64,000 nucleotides of DNA. Source: Arachidicoccus rhizosphaerae (GTDB lineage: Bacteria > Bacteroidota > Bacteroidia > Chitinophagales > Chitinophagaceae). Below, in pieces: positions 56,408 through 64,000 of the stretch. The position numbers and the translations under genes were made by a program. Where the stretch lies: assembly GCF_900107765.1 (NCBI RefSeq), contig NZ_FNQY01000016.1, forward strand, positions 1 through 64,000. The letters run 5' to 3'. Position 1 is the first letter of the stretch. Each line of letters starts with the position of its first letter. Under the pieces are notes generated by a model. The model saw only the letters and a program-made list of their open reading frames with translations, was not told the DNA's origin and searched no databases.

Positions 56408-57970
56408 TTATTGCCACCTGGGATCTCCGGCAGTTTTACGTCCCTCAAAATTATCATCTATAATACTAAAATCACCTGCCACAGGGTCCTTAAACAGACT
56501 TGCAGCAGTTCCTGAATAACTGGCCACTCCTGAAAATGCGTTTGCACTAAATATGCAATCAGAAGTCTGATAGCAGCCATCAAAAACGGCACCCTGGGAG
56601 GACTTAATACCATTTGAGCTGGAAGGATCCAGCGTACTGCCGAATATTGAATTATTTATTTTAAAGGTCGCAGGTGCCGTTCCTGAATAATTGATAAAAT
56701 AACCCGCCTGATTAATGAAATTATTAAAGGTGCAGGCATCTATTTTTAAAGATGCCGGCGCCACGCCGTCTTCTCTGACAAAATAATAAATGTTATAGAA
56801 GGTGCTGTTGGTAACATTAATATTGTTGATGATTGCGGAGCTACTGGCATTGGCGTATACAACAGCATATTTGGCACCAACGCCGATACTATCGAAAATA
56901 CAACCATCCATTTCCAACGTTCCAATCTGATCTCCTGCGGTTTTAAGTCTTACCAGGGAATTAGAAAATTCGCCGCTGGTCGTACAATTAATGAAGCTCA
57001 TAGTTCCGATATTTGCCACGTTCCCGATATTAAATACATAACCTGATCCTATGGTCGCAAAATTAATATCAGAGAATGTAAGAGAATCAAAACTACCGGA
57101 AGCATCAAAATTAGCGCTCATAGAAATTATGGCCGGATCACCGAAGCCCAGTCCGCTTCGGATGGTTACACTTTGATTAAAGACATAACCGGTACTGGGA
57201 ATATTATATCTCATTGCTCTTTTTAACAATATAATACTTCCAGGGGCTGCCGTAGGTAAGGTTTCTATTAATACCATGGAATCCGTCGAACTTCTAAGAT
57301 CAATCACATTGCTGCCTGAAACAGCTAACTGTGTGGTAAAATTCAGGGACCCCATCGTTTTTGAACCAGACAGCAACTGGGCGTTATAGGTTGTATTGGC
57401 CTTTAAATTATAAACGGTATCTACCCCTTCCGAAATAATAGCATCTGTCAGGTCATAATCGGTAGCCTGATTATCTTCATCCGTTAAAACCAATTTTGTC
57501 AATCCAGCCGTAGGCGTCCACTTTAAGATGGCGGCCACATCAATAATATCAGTACTTGACGGCGTTTTAAATATCTGCCTTCCGGTCAGTTTGAAAGAAG
57601 CAGTATCAGTTAACCAATAAGAATCTGCTCCGGCTGCATTTTGATTGGCTTTAACGCGCACAAAATATTTCGTATTATCGGCGATTGAATCATCTGTCAC
57701 CATCACCTTGATAGCATCGGTTATAAAAGATAATGCAGCAGTGCCATCAAAAGAAGAATCCTCAGAAATCTGCACCGTATAGGTTTGCCCTGAAGCAGAA
57801 TTTACGGAAGCAGGCCAGGAAATTGTAACAACCGTATCTGAGGCAGAAATGGATAGGCTGGTTGGGGTAAACTCCCTGGCAGGCTGAAACACTTCGGCCG
57901 ATGGCTTATTACAGGAAAATAAAATGCATACAATTTGCATCAAAGCCGTATATAAAATAATTTTTTTCAT
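56408..57970 (-). CDS. Surface lipoprotein with fibronectin-like and beta-helix domains (second copy)
   Basis: This is a 520-residue lipoprotein (Cys20 in ILFSCNK). Fibronectin-like N-terminal segments (about 35-130 and 135-215) precede a beta-helix (about 220-505: NIGTMSFINCTTSGEFSNS, INNINVTNSTFYNIYYF). The end GRKTAGDPRWQ parallels GIAGDPRWW of the copy in unit D, confirming that they are homologues at the same operon position behind susCD. I infer a pectin-binding surface protein; no catalytic motif is recognisable. Confidence 0.78.
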   Translation of the reverse strand: MKKIILYTALMQIVCILFSCNKPSAEVFQPAREFTPTSLSISASDTVVTISWPASVNSASGQTYTVQISEDSSFDGTAALSFITDAIKVMVTDDSIADNTKYFVRVKANQNAAGADSYWLTDTASFKLTGRQIFKTPSSTDIIDVAAILKWTPTAGLTKLVLTDEDNQATDYDLTDAIISEGVDTVYNLKANTTYNAQLLSGSKTMGSLNFTTQLAVSGSNVIDLRSSTDSMVLIETLPTAAPGSIILLKRAMRYNIPSTGYVFNQSVTIRSGLGFGDPAIISMSANFDASGSFDSLTFSDINFATIGSGYVFNIGNVANIGTMSFINCTTSGEFSNSLVRLKTAGDQIGTLEMDGCIFDSIGVGAKYAVVYANASSSAIINNINVTNSTFYNIYYFVREDGVAPASLKIDACTFNNFINQAGYFINYSGTAPATFKINNSIFGSTLDPSSSNGIKSSQGAVFDGCYQTSDCIFSANAFSGVASYSGTAASLFKDPVAGDFSIIDDNFEGRKTAGDPRWQ

Positions 57971-58018
57971 CAGTAATCATTTAAAATTCAAAACAAACTA
58001 ATACCTGTCTGGTTATAC

Positions 58019-59782
58019 CTAATAGCCAAAATCCTGGGTTAATTTAGGATTTGCATCAATGGCCGCCTGAGGAATGGGCAATAATTCACTATGCCCATCC
58101 TGGAACCCTTCCGCAAAATACTGCAGGTTTCCGTTCAATATACTGTTTCCTACCCAGCTAACACCAGTGGCTCCACTTGGGGTCGATCCCGGAGCTGGAG
58201 TATAAAAGGAAGTCACCCAGGTAATATCCGTTGTAGAGGTGGAGGGCAGATAATACATTTTCTGAGGATATTTATCATATGGGCTCTCATTAGCATTCAT
58301 AGCAGCCAGCGCGGTTTTAGTTGCGGCCAGTTTTGAGGACAATAAATTCCAGCGGATTAAATCATATTTTCTGATGCCTTCTGTTCCAAATTCCAAGGCT
58401 CTTTCATTAACAAGGGCATCAAAAAAGCCATCTTTGGTGGTTGGAACTGTTTGCGGGTCTGCATTATTAAAGGCACGGTTACGTACTTTCTGATAAGCCT
58501 CTATTGCGTCTGCAGTCGGCCCTCCATTTAATTCATTTTGAGTTTCGGCATACATCAATAATACATCCGAATAGCGCAGTATCGGCCAGTTAATACCGAA
58601 ATTCTGGGCCTGATTACTAATATCTACAGATGGATTTGTAAACCAGTTCCTTCTAAACTTTCCATCATAAAGCCCGTTTAAAGAAGCAGCCGTAAGAGTA
58701 TTATCTGAGGCAATTTTGTAAGGAGCAATGGTAACATCTCTGCGCCTGTCCGTAGAATCGAACATATAAAAATAGGTGGGCAAAATAGTTAAACTCCCCC
58801 CAGGCCCATTGTATTTACCTAATTTACTATCCGTGGTAGAGGTTGCACCGCCCATCGCCACTTCAAACATCATTTCCCCATAAGGATCAATCTGATGAGC
58901 ATCTACCTGGTTGCGCCATAAATCTTCAAAACTAGGATCCAGGGCATGTTCACCGGAGTGTATAATGGACGCACACTCCGTATCGGCAATCTTATAGAAG
59001 GTTAAATAATCAGCATCTCTCTGCATGGCATTCGTTGCTCTTCTAAGAGAATACCCTCCTCTGAATAACGCTATTCTGGCTCTGAGCCCCTTTACCGCAC
59101 CTTTTGTTATTCTCTCATCCGTGGCGTCTCCTAGCGCACTGATTTCTGAACGCCAGGGCACCAACTGTTCAGCGGTAGCCAAATCATCCAAAATGTGATC
59201 ATAAATACTGTCGCGATCCGTTTTGGCCAGAAAAAGATCCGGCACATCGCTGGAAGGTTCCCATTCAGCAGGTACATCTCCCCAGTTTCTCACCAGTTCA
59301 AAGAAAAACTGTGCCCTTAAAGTAAGCGCCTCCCCATATAATCTTTGCAACTCTCCTTTCTGGCTAGCTGTTCCATTAGCGTACAAGTCCATTTGAGGAA
59401 TATATTTAATACACTGATTCGCATTTTCTATTCCTTGATATAATCTATTAAAAGGATTATAAAGTTGGGCATTGGAAGCGGTGACATTATAACGACTTAT
59501 ATCTCTGCGATCACCATCTCCGTGCCCGCCGGCACCCATCATACAGTCATTATCATAAGGAAAATACATGCTTATCCTGATTCCATATCCATTATCGCCT
59601 GCTAAATCCTGATAAGCCCCTAAAACCGCTTTCTGGGCATTTTCCACAGTCCCGAATACAACATCCGGTCCAAAGGAAGATACTGGATTTAAATCCAAAT
59701 AATGCTTACAGGATCCCATTAAAAGTACAGCCGTACTAAAACAGGTCAACCAATTGGCAAATGATTTTATTTTTATATTCAT
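58019..59782 (-). CDS. SusD/RagB-family lipoprotein (pair 3)
   Basis: This is a 587-residue SusD homologue with lipobox Cys25 (LLMGSCKHYLDL). Landmarks are EALTLRAQFFFELVRNWGDVPAE, ILRYSDVLLMYAETQNEL, LVNERALEFGTEGIRKYDLI and the ending LLPIPQAAIDANPKLTQ. It begins 25 nt after the susC-3 stop. With the following lipoprotein it forms the outer-membrane capture complex of unit E. Confidence 0.95.
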   Translation of the reverse strand: MNIKIKSFANWLTCFSTAVLLMGSCKHYLDLNPVSSFGPDVVFGTVENAQKAVLGAYQDLAGDNGYGIRISMYFPYDNDCMMGAGGHGDGDRRDISRYNVTASNAQLYNPFNRLYQGIENANQCIKYIPQMDLYANGTASQKGELQRLYGEALTLRAQFFFELVRNWGDVPAEWEPSSDVPDLFLAKTDRDSIYDHILDDLATAEQLVPWRSEISALGDATDERITKGAVKGLRARIALFRGGYSLRRATNAMQRDADYLTFYKIADTECASIIHSGEHALDPSFEDLWRNQVDAHQIDPYGEMMFEVAMGGATSTTDSKLGKYNGPGGSLTILPTYFYMFDSTDRRRDVTIAPYKIASDNTLTAASLNGLYDGKFRRNWFTNPSVDISNQAQNFGINWPILRYSDVLLMYAETQNELNGGPTADAIEAYQKVRNRAFNNADPQTVPTTKDGFFDALVNERALEFGTEGIRKYDLIRWNLLSSKLAATKTALAAMNANESPYDKYPQKMYYLPSTSTTDITWVTSFYTPAPGSTPSGATGVSWVGNSILNGNLQYFAEGFQDGHSELLPIPQAAIDANPKLTQDFGY

Positions 59783-59807
59783 TGCTATAATAATTTAAAG
59801 ATGGTAA

Positions 59808-62800
59808 TTAAAAGGAAACATTTACACCGAAAATAAAGGACCTGGCTCTCGGATAAGCCGAGAAATCAACGCCGGCAGTCATGGGCGTACTTCTTCTTGT
59901 ATTGACTTCTGGATCATATCCGGAGTAACCGGTAATGACTGCGACATTATTGACCGTAGCATACATCCTGAATTTCTGAATATGCATTTTTTTAGTCAGG
60001 GTCTGTGGCAAAGAATAACCCAGCGTTATATTATTCACCCTCAAGAAAGACCCATCCTCAATAGCCCAGGACTGAGGTGTCCAGGAATAGGCCGTTTTGA
60101 GCGGCGTCCATAAAGTAGCATTCTTATTGAGTGCTGCCAGCGCAGTCGGATCTATGACGACTTCTCCCTGAGCATTTACATTACGCCAGCGATTTTTTTC
60201 AATAGCCAGCAAATTCGCATTATCAGTATATCCACTGGTAAACTCCAGTTTATTATCATTCACAATGTCATTGCCCACCTGGAAATTAAGGAAAACGCTC
60301 ATATCAAAATTCTTGTAGACGAACTGTTGATTAATACCACCAAAATAGGAAGGATTCGCATTGCCAATAACAGTTCTGTCATCATCTATAGTAACTTTTC
60401 CGTCCCCGTTTAAATCCTTGAATTTAATCGTGCCTGGTTGTATCGTGCCGGCAATATCCGCATCACTGACAATACCGTCTTTCAGAGTATAGGCTCCGGT
60501 GGAGGCATCATAATTAAAATCATCTATTTTGTAATAACCATCGTTGACCAGTCCGTACATCGTTCCTACCTCTGAACCTACTTTGACTATATAATCAAAT
60601 GCATTGGCACTTCCGGCCCAGTTGGAGGTAACCAAAAATGATTCCTGATTTCCCAGGCTCAGAATTTTATTTTTATTGGTGGAGATATTAAAACTTACAT
60701 TCCAGCTAAAATTCTTGTTTTGAATCGGCGAACCGCTTAACTGCAGTTCAAAACCATTATTAGCCGTTGCACCGACGTTCTGCACCTGTGAGGTATATCC
60801 AGAAGAAGTCGGCACGGTAACATTGACCAACAGGTCTTTTGTTTTATTTCTATAGTAGTCGGCTGACAGTTGTACCTTATCATGGAACAAACCCAGATCC
60901 AGACCGATATTCCTGGAAATATTTGCTTCCCATTTAAGGTTTGCATTGGTAAGAGAGGCTGGTGCAAAAGCGGTCACCAGGTTGTCTAACAGACCGTAAT
61001 ATTTACTTGTGGTGACAAACTGAGTCATATACAAAAACGAAGAGATCCTGTTGTTACCTGCTGTACCGTAACTCAAACGCAGCTTACCGCTGGAAATAAC
61101 AGGCTTCAGGGATTTCATGAAATTTTCTTCAGAAAACTTCCAGGCGAATGATCCGGCCGGGAAATAACCCCATCTGTTTTTTGCAGCAAATACCGTGGAT
61201 CCGTCTGCTCTTACACTTACAGAAGCCAGGTATTTATTATCCAGTTCGTAATTTAACCGCGTAAAAAATGACCAAATTCTTTGTTCATCAAAATCGCTGG
61301 TCGGAGAAGGTTGGGTATAACCATCGGGCGCACTGGCCAGGTTTAAATTCGCCAGGGCCTGATCAGCCGTGGTGCCATAAGGAAAATACCTTTGAATCAG
61401 CGTTTTGGAGTCATTTTTTACCTGATAGGTTTCCTCTCCGAAAATCCAATCTATTTTATTGTGTTTACTAAAATCACCTTTCAGGCTTCTGTTACTGAGT
61501 GTCAGTACATTGGAAATATCCAATGTCGTCTTTTTTGTATCCGCTATGGTGGCTATAGGCATTCCGTTGCCATTAGAAATCGCATTGGAAGTCAGACTGT
61601 CATCATATGATTTGGTGGTAGTGGGATACAGATCATAACCGAAAGTCGTTCTGAAGGACAGAAACTTAGTCAGTTTGATATCCGCATAAGTACTTAACCC
61701 TATTCTGTACTGGTAGGCCCTTTTGTATTGTGATTGAACCAATAACAGAGGATTCACCAGATAGAGTCCGTTACCATTGGTTTCATCAATAGATTCCGGA
61801 TCATAATAAGTCAGCGATTGTCCGGGAGACAAATAAGGGGTGTAACGAACGGTTTGTCTTAAGAAGTTAAGTCCGCTACTGCCGGGATTTGAGGTACCCT
61901 GCCCATTGACCACCTGGTTATTGAAACGCACATTCAGACCAGTGGTAACATAATCACTGATTTTGTGCTTTAATTGAAAATTGAGCAGCTGTCTGTTGTA
62001 GTCCGATCCGACCATAACGGCCTTAGTAGCGTTTTCCGTCAGGCTTAAATTAAACTGGGTTTTAGCATCTCCGCCTGATACGCTCACATTATGCGTTTGC
62101 ATGGCGGCATTTCTGCCAAAGAGCTGCTCTTGCCAATTGACAAAAGGCGCATCCTTATACAGATCAATATCCTGAAAAGAACCGAAACGGCTCGCAAAGC
62201 TCTTTTCAGTAGTAGAATTCCCCTGAGCCCTTTCATATTGATAGAAGACATACTCATACGGATCTAAGACGTCCAAAGTTTTATACACTTTCTGGTTGCC
62301 GAAAAAACCATTATAAGTAACCACCGTTCTGCCAGCCGTTCCTTTCTTCGTTGAGATAATGACAACACCATTGGCTCCGCGGGCACCATATATTGCCGTA
62401 GCGGAGGCGTCTTTCAAAACATCTATAGACTGAATATCCTGCGGAGATAAAGTAGCTAAAGCATTATCCATTATAATTCCATCCACAACATATAATGGCG
62501 AATTATCCTGGGTAATAGAACCGCCCCCTCTTACTTTAATACTTACCTGGGCATCAGGAGAGCCTTCTGAACCTACTACTTGTACCCCTGCCAGACGACC
62601 AGCCAGCGCCTCTTCGGCAGAGTTGATGGGAATATCCTTTAAATCTTTGGCAGAAACAGAGGACACGGACCCCGTGAGATCCTTCCTGAGTACGGTTCCA
62701 TACCCTACGACAATGACATCATTTAAATTACTTACAGATGGTTTTAAAGTTACTTCCACCACCTTTTTGTCAGGCTCAATCGTAACTGATTTTGTTTCAT

Positions 62801-63035
62801 AGTTGACGTAGCTGAATACAAATATCTGGGCGGGGCTTTTTACATCAGGAATTTTAATTTTAAAATTGCCTGCATTATCAGTAAAGGTTCCCATGGGTGT
62901 CCCCTTTACCTGAATGGAGACTCCGGAGAGCCCATCGCCTTTTTCATCCTGAACATGGCCCGTTATGGTTCTGGTCTGGGAAAATACCGTCGTAACTGCC
63001 ATAAGACAGAAAATGAGCAAAGGAATTTTTTTCAT
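59808..63035 (-). CDS. SusC/RagA-family TonB-dependent transporter (pair 3)
   Basis: This is a 1075-residue transporter. The signal peptide ends TVFSQ (residue 20). The carboxypeptidase-like domain (about 22-100) is followed by NLNDVIVVGYGTVLRKDLTG, a plug with VKVRGGGSITQDNSPLY and LKDASATAIYGARGANGVVI, and a barrel ending ARSFIFGVNVSF. The ATG at 63035 is chosen because it gives a proper signal peptide; a reading 16 codons longer adds a polar lead. It is similar to SusC-2 in length and plug motifs, suggesting duplication and divergence for related pectin products. Confidence 0.95.
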   Translation of the reverse strand: MKKIPLLIFCLMAVTTVFSQTRTITGHVQDEKGDGLSGVSIQVKGTPMGTFTDNAGNFKIKIPDVKSPAQIFVFSYVNYETKSVTIEPDKKVVEVTLKPSVSNLNDVIVVGYGTVLRKDLTGSVSSVSAKDLKDIPINSAEEALAGRLAGVQVVGSEGSPDAQVSIKVRGGGSITQDNSPLYVVDGIIMDNALATLSPQDIQSIDVLKDASATAIYGARGANGVVIISTKKGTAGRTVVTYNGFFGNQKVYKTLDVLDPYEYVFYQYERAQGNSTTEKSFASRFGSFQDIDLYKDAPFVNWQEQLFGRNAAMQTHNVSVSGGDAKTQFNLSLTENATKAVMVGSDYNRQLLNFQLKHKISDYVTTGLNVRFNNQVVNGQGTSNPGSSGLNFLRQTVRYTPYLSPGQSLTYYDPESIDETNGNGLYLVNPLLLVQSQYKRAYQYRIGLSTYADIKLTKFLSFRTTFGYDLYPTTTKSYDDSLTSNAISNGNGMPIATIADTKKTTLDISNVLTLSNRSLKGDFSKHNKIDWIFGEETYQVKNDSKTLIQRYFPYGTTADQALANLNLASAPDGYTQPSPTSDFDEQRIWSFFTRLNYELDNKYLASVSVRADGSTVFAAKNRWGYFPAGSFAWKFSEENFMKSLKPVISSGKLRLSYGTAGNNRISSFLYMTQFVTTSKYYGLLDNLVTAFAPASLTNANLKWEANISRNIGLDLGLFHDKVQLSADYYRNKTKDLLVNVTVPTSSGYTSQVQNVGATANNGFELQLSGSPIQNKNFSWNVSFNISTNKNKILSLGNQESFLVTSNWAGSANAFDYIVKVGSEVGTMYGLVNDGYYKIDDFNYDASTGAYTLKDGIVSDADIAGTIQPGTIKFKDLNGDGKVTIDDDRTVIGNANPSYFGGINQQFVYKNFDMSVFLNFQVGNDIVNDNKLEFTSGYTDNANLLAIEKNRWRNVNAQGEVVIDPTALAALNKNATLWTPLKTAYSWTPQSWAIEDGSFLRVNNITLGYSLPQTLTKKMHIQKFRMYATVNNVAVITGYSGYDPEVNTRRSTPMTAGVDFSAYPRARSFIFGVNVSF

Positions 63036-63190
63036 TCGCGTTTTTTTATGGTTATGAATAATGGATAAGTGCTTGTATACCAATCAACTTTAATACTGTA
63101 GCGTCTGGATAGTTCATTTTTTTGTTAATCAAATTCATTCATCAAAACCGAAGCAGCCAACAATACGCTATTATTAGTTAATTTAGTTAA

Positions 63191-63198
63191 CAATACTA
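63191..63198 (-). promoter_or_regulatory. -7 box of the susC-3 unit
   Basis: The minus strand reads TAGTATTG, matching five of six fixed bases of TAnnTTTG. It is placed exactly 45 nt from dyad site 7 and 155 nt before the susC ATG. No -33 TTTG is seen. Confidence 0.5.
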
Positions 63199-63217
63199 GT
63201 ACAATACCACCAATAAC

Positions 63218-63232
63218 TAACAATAGTTGTTA
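63218..63232. promoter_or_regulatory. Small dyad in the susC-3 promoter
   Basis: TAACAA-TAG-TTGTTA (6-bp arms) lies between the -7 box and the 24-bp dyad, in a stretch rich in AACAAT/GTTAA repeats. A role is not known. Confidence 0.3.
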
Positions 63233-63243
63233 ATAAAATCTAT

Positions 63244-63267
63244 GCAAACGATACCGACATCGTTTGC
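63244..63267. promoter_or_regulatory. PUL dyad site 7 (perfect)
   Basis: GCAAACGAT-N6-ATCGTTTGC, with perfect 9-bp arms and a central CG. It is the same architecture as site 3 with an A-for-T change in each arm. Confidence 0.65.
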
Positions 63268-63406
63268 AACTCCCTTTCTTTGTGAATTTCACGGCAATTC
63301 CTGGCCGAAATAATGGATTTCAGGGCTCTTTGGGAAAAAGATCGACTGCCTGTAAGCGCCTTTTTGCAGGTCAGCTGACGAGGTAGAATGGAGCCGTTGG
63401 CCAAAC

Positions 63407-63461
63407 AAAAAGTCCTTGAATAAGTGAGATTTACAGCCAAACCTCTGCTTAAACAAGGACT
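63407..63461 (-). terminator. Candidate terminator of the sulfatase gene
   Basis: On the minus strand AGTCCTTGTTTAAG (63461-63448) pairs with CTTATTCAAGGACT (63424-63411) at 12 of 14 positions. The loop is 23 nt and a short T-run follows. It lies just after the sulfatase stop and before the susC-3 promoter. Confidence 0.45.
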
Positions 63462-63481
63462 ATCTAAGAAAATACCCTCTG

Positions 63482-64000
63482 TTATTCTCCCTTAAACGGG
63501 AATAAGGCGGAAGGCGTATGGGCTTCTTTCATGATGCCCTCCATTTGTTTTACAATTTCAGGGTATTGACCTGAAAGGTCTTTGGTTTCACCGGGATCTT
63601 TTTTAAGGTCATAAAGTAGTAATGGGCCGTTGGGATTTTTATCGACATGTAGCCGGATGGCTTTCCAGTCTCCTTTGACGACTGCCTGCTTGCCTCCTTG
63701 CTCATGTAATTCAAAATAGAGATAATCATGACTTTTTTGTCCTGACTTTCCGACTAAATCGTCCACCATGGAGATACCATCAATATTTGCGGGAATTAAT
63801 TGTTTTGATCCTGCCAGGCTGATAAAAGTTGGATAGAGATCCCAGAAAGTGCTTACATGATTAGAGACCGTTGCCGGTTTTATTTTTCCCGGCCAGCTGA
63901 TCAAAAAAGGTTCTCTGATGCCTCCTTCGAATAAATCTCTTTTAACCCCGCGGAAAGGCCCGTTTGAATCAAAGAATTCAGGATCAGCCCCTCCCTCTAT
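63482..64000 (-). CDS. Sulfatase, C-terminal part (runs off window edge)
   Basis: The last 172 codons of a formylglycine-dependent sulfatase enter the window. The frame is open from 64000. Family blocks are [60 protein letters not shown] and [15 protein letters not shown]. The active-site Cys/Ser and metal ligands lie upstream outside the window. It is transcribed towards the PUL but separated from susC-3 by a probable terminator, so it may belong to another locus. Confidence 0.9.
   Translation of the reverse strand: MEGGADPEFFDSNGPFRGVKRDLFEGGIREPFLISWPGKIKPATVSNHVSTFWDLYPTFISLAGSKQLIPANIDGISMVDDLVGKSGQKSHDYLYFELHEQGGKQAVVKGDWKAIRLHVDKNPNGPLLLYDLKKDPGETKDLSGQYPEIVKQMEGIMKEAHTPSALFPFKGE

Noticed and set aside
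63240-63440. 66-codon open frame on the minus strand
   Set aside because: It covers the perfect dyad and promoter of susC-3 and a terminator; no protein-like features.

Overview
The window looks like a chromosomal segment of a Bacteroidota member, most likely a Chitinophagaceae-type soil or plant-associated bacterium. The evidence is three SusC/SusD pairs, many lipoproteins, promoters with the Bacteroidota -7 box TAnnTTTG, a short AtpC, and separately encoded atpD-atpC. No rRNA, tRNA or CRISPR array was seen.

Layout. 1-245: 5' part of an IS5-type transposase. 548-5654: a susC-susD pair (minus strand) of unknown substrate, closed by a terminator. 6254-13131: plus-strand tripartite efflux genes (TolC, MacA-like, ATPase, MacB-like permease), then a LytS-type kinase and LytTR regulator. 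13290-15102: atpD-atpC (minus). 15390-19358: two DUF3857/transglutaminase-like exported proteins, then a thioredoxin. 19790-23502: a decayed island with an IS66 remnant, a broken RHS toxin with a lipase-like C-terminus next to an intact lipoprotein (candidate immunity gene), transposase debris and a frameshifted secreted protein.

23656-63035 is a large pectin/rhamnogalacturonan utilisation locus, almost all on the minus strand. It has five transcription units: (A) GH28-GH105-uxaB-uxaA; (B) CE12-GH28-SGNH esterase-CE8; (C) PL10-[IS4 insertion]-GH95-GH43; (D) susC-susD-beta-helix lipoprotein-GH28-CE8; (E) susC-susD-beta-helix lipoprotein-GH28. A LacI-type regulator sits divergent to unit B. Together they could de-esterify pectin (two CE8, CE12, SGNH), cleave the backbone (PL10, four GH28), process unsaturated ends (GH105), remove side-chain sugars (GH43, GH95), import products (two SusCD pairs) and take galacturonate through tagaturonate and altronate towards KDG (UxaB, UxaA). 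uxaC, kdgK and kdgA are not in the window. A partial sulfatase lies at the right edge.

The most striking observation is a 24-bp dyad (GCAATCGTT-N6-AACGATTGC type, usually with a central CG) upstream of every PUL unit and absent from the other genes. At four promoters its proximal edge is separated by exactly 45 nt from a TAnnTTTG-like box, and none of those four has a TTTG -33 element. This suggests one regulon for the whole locus, perhaps activated rather than repressed by the LacI-type protein.
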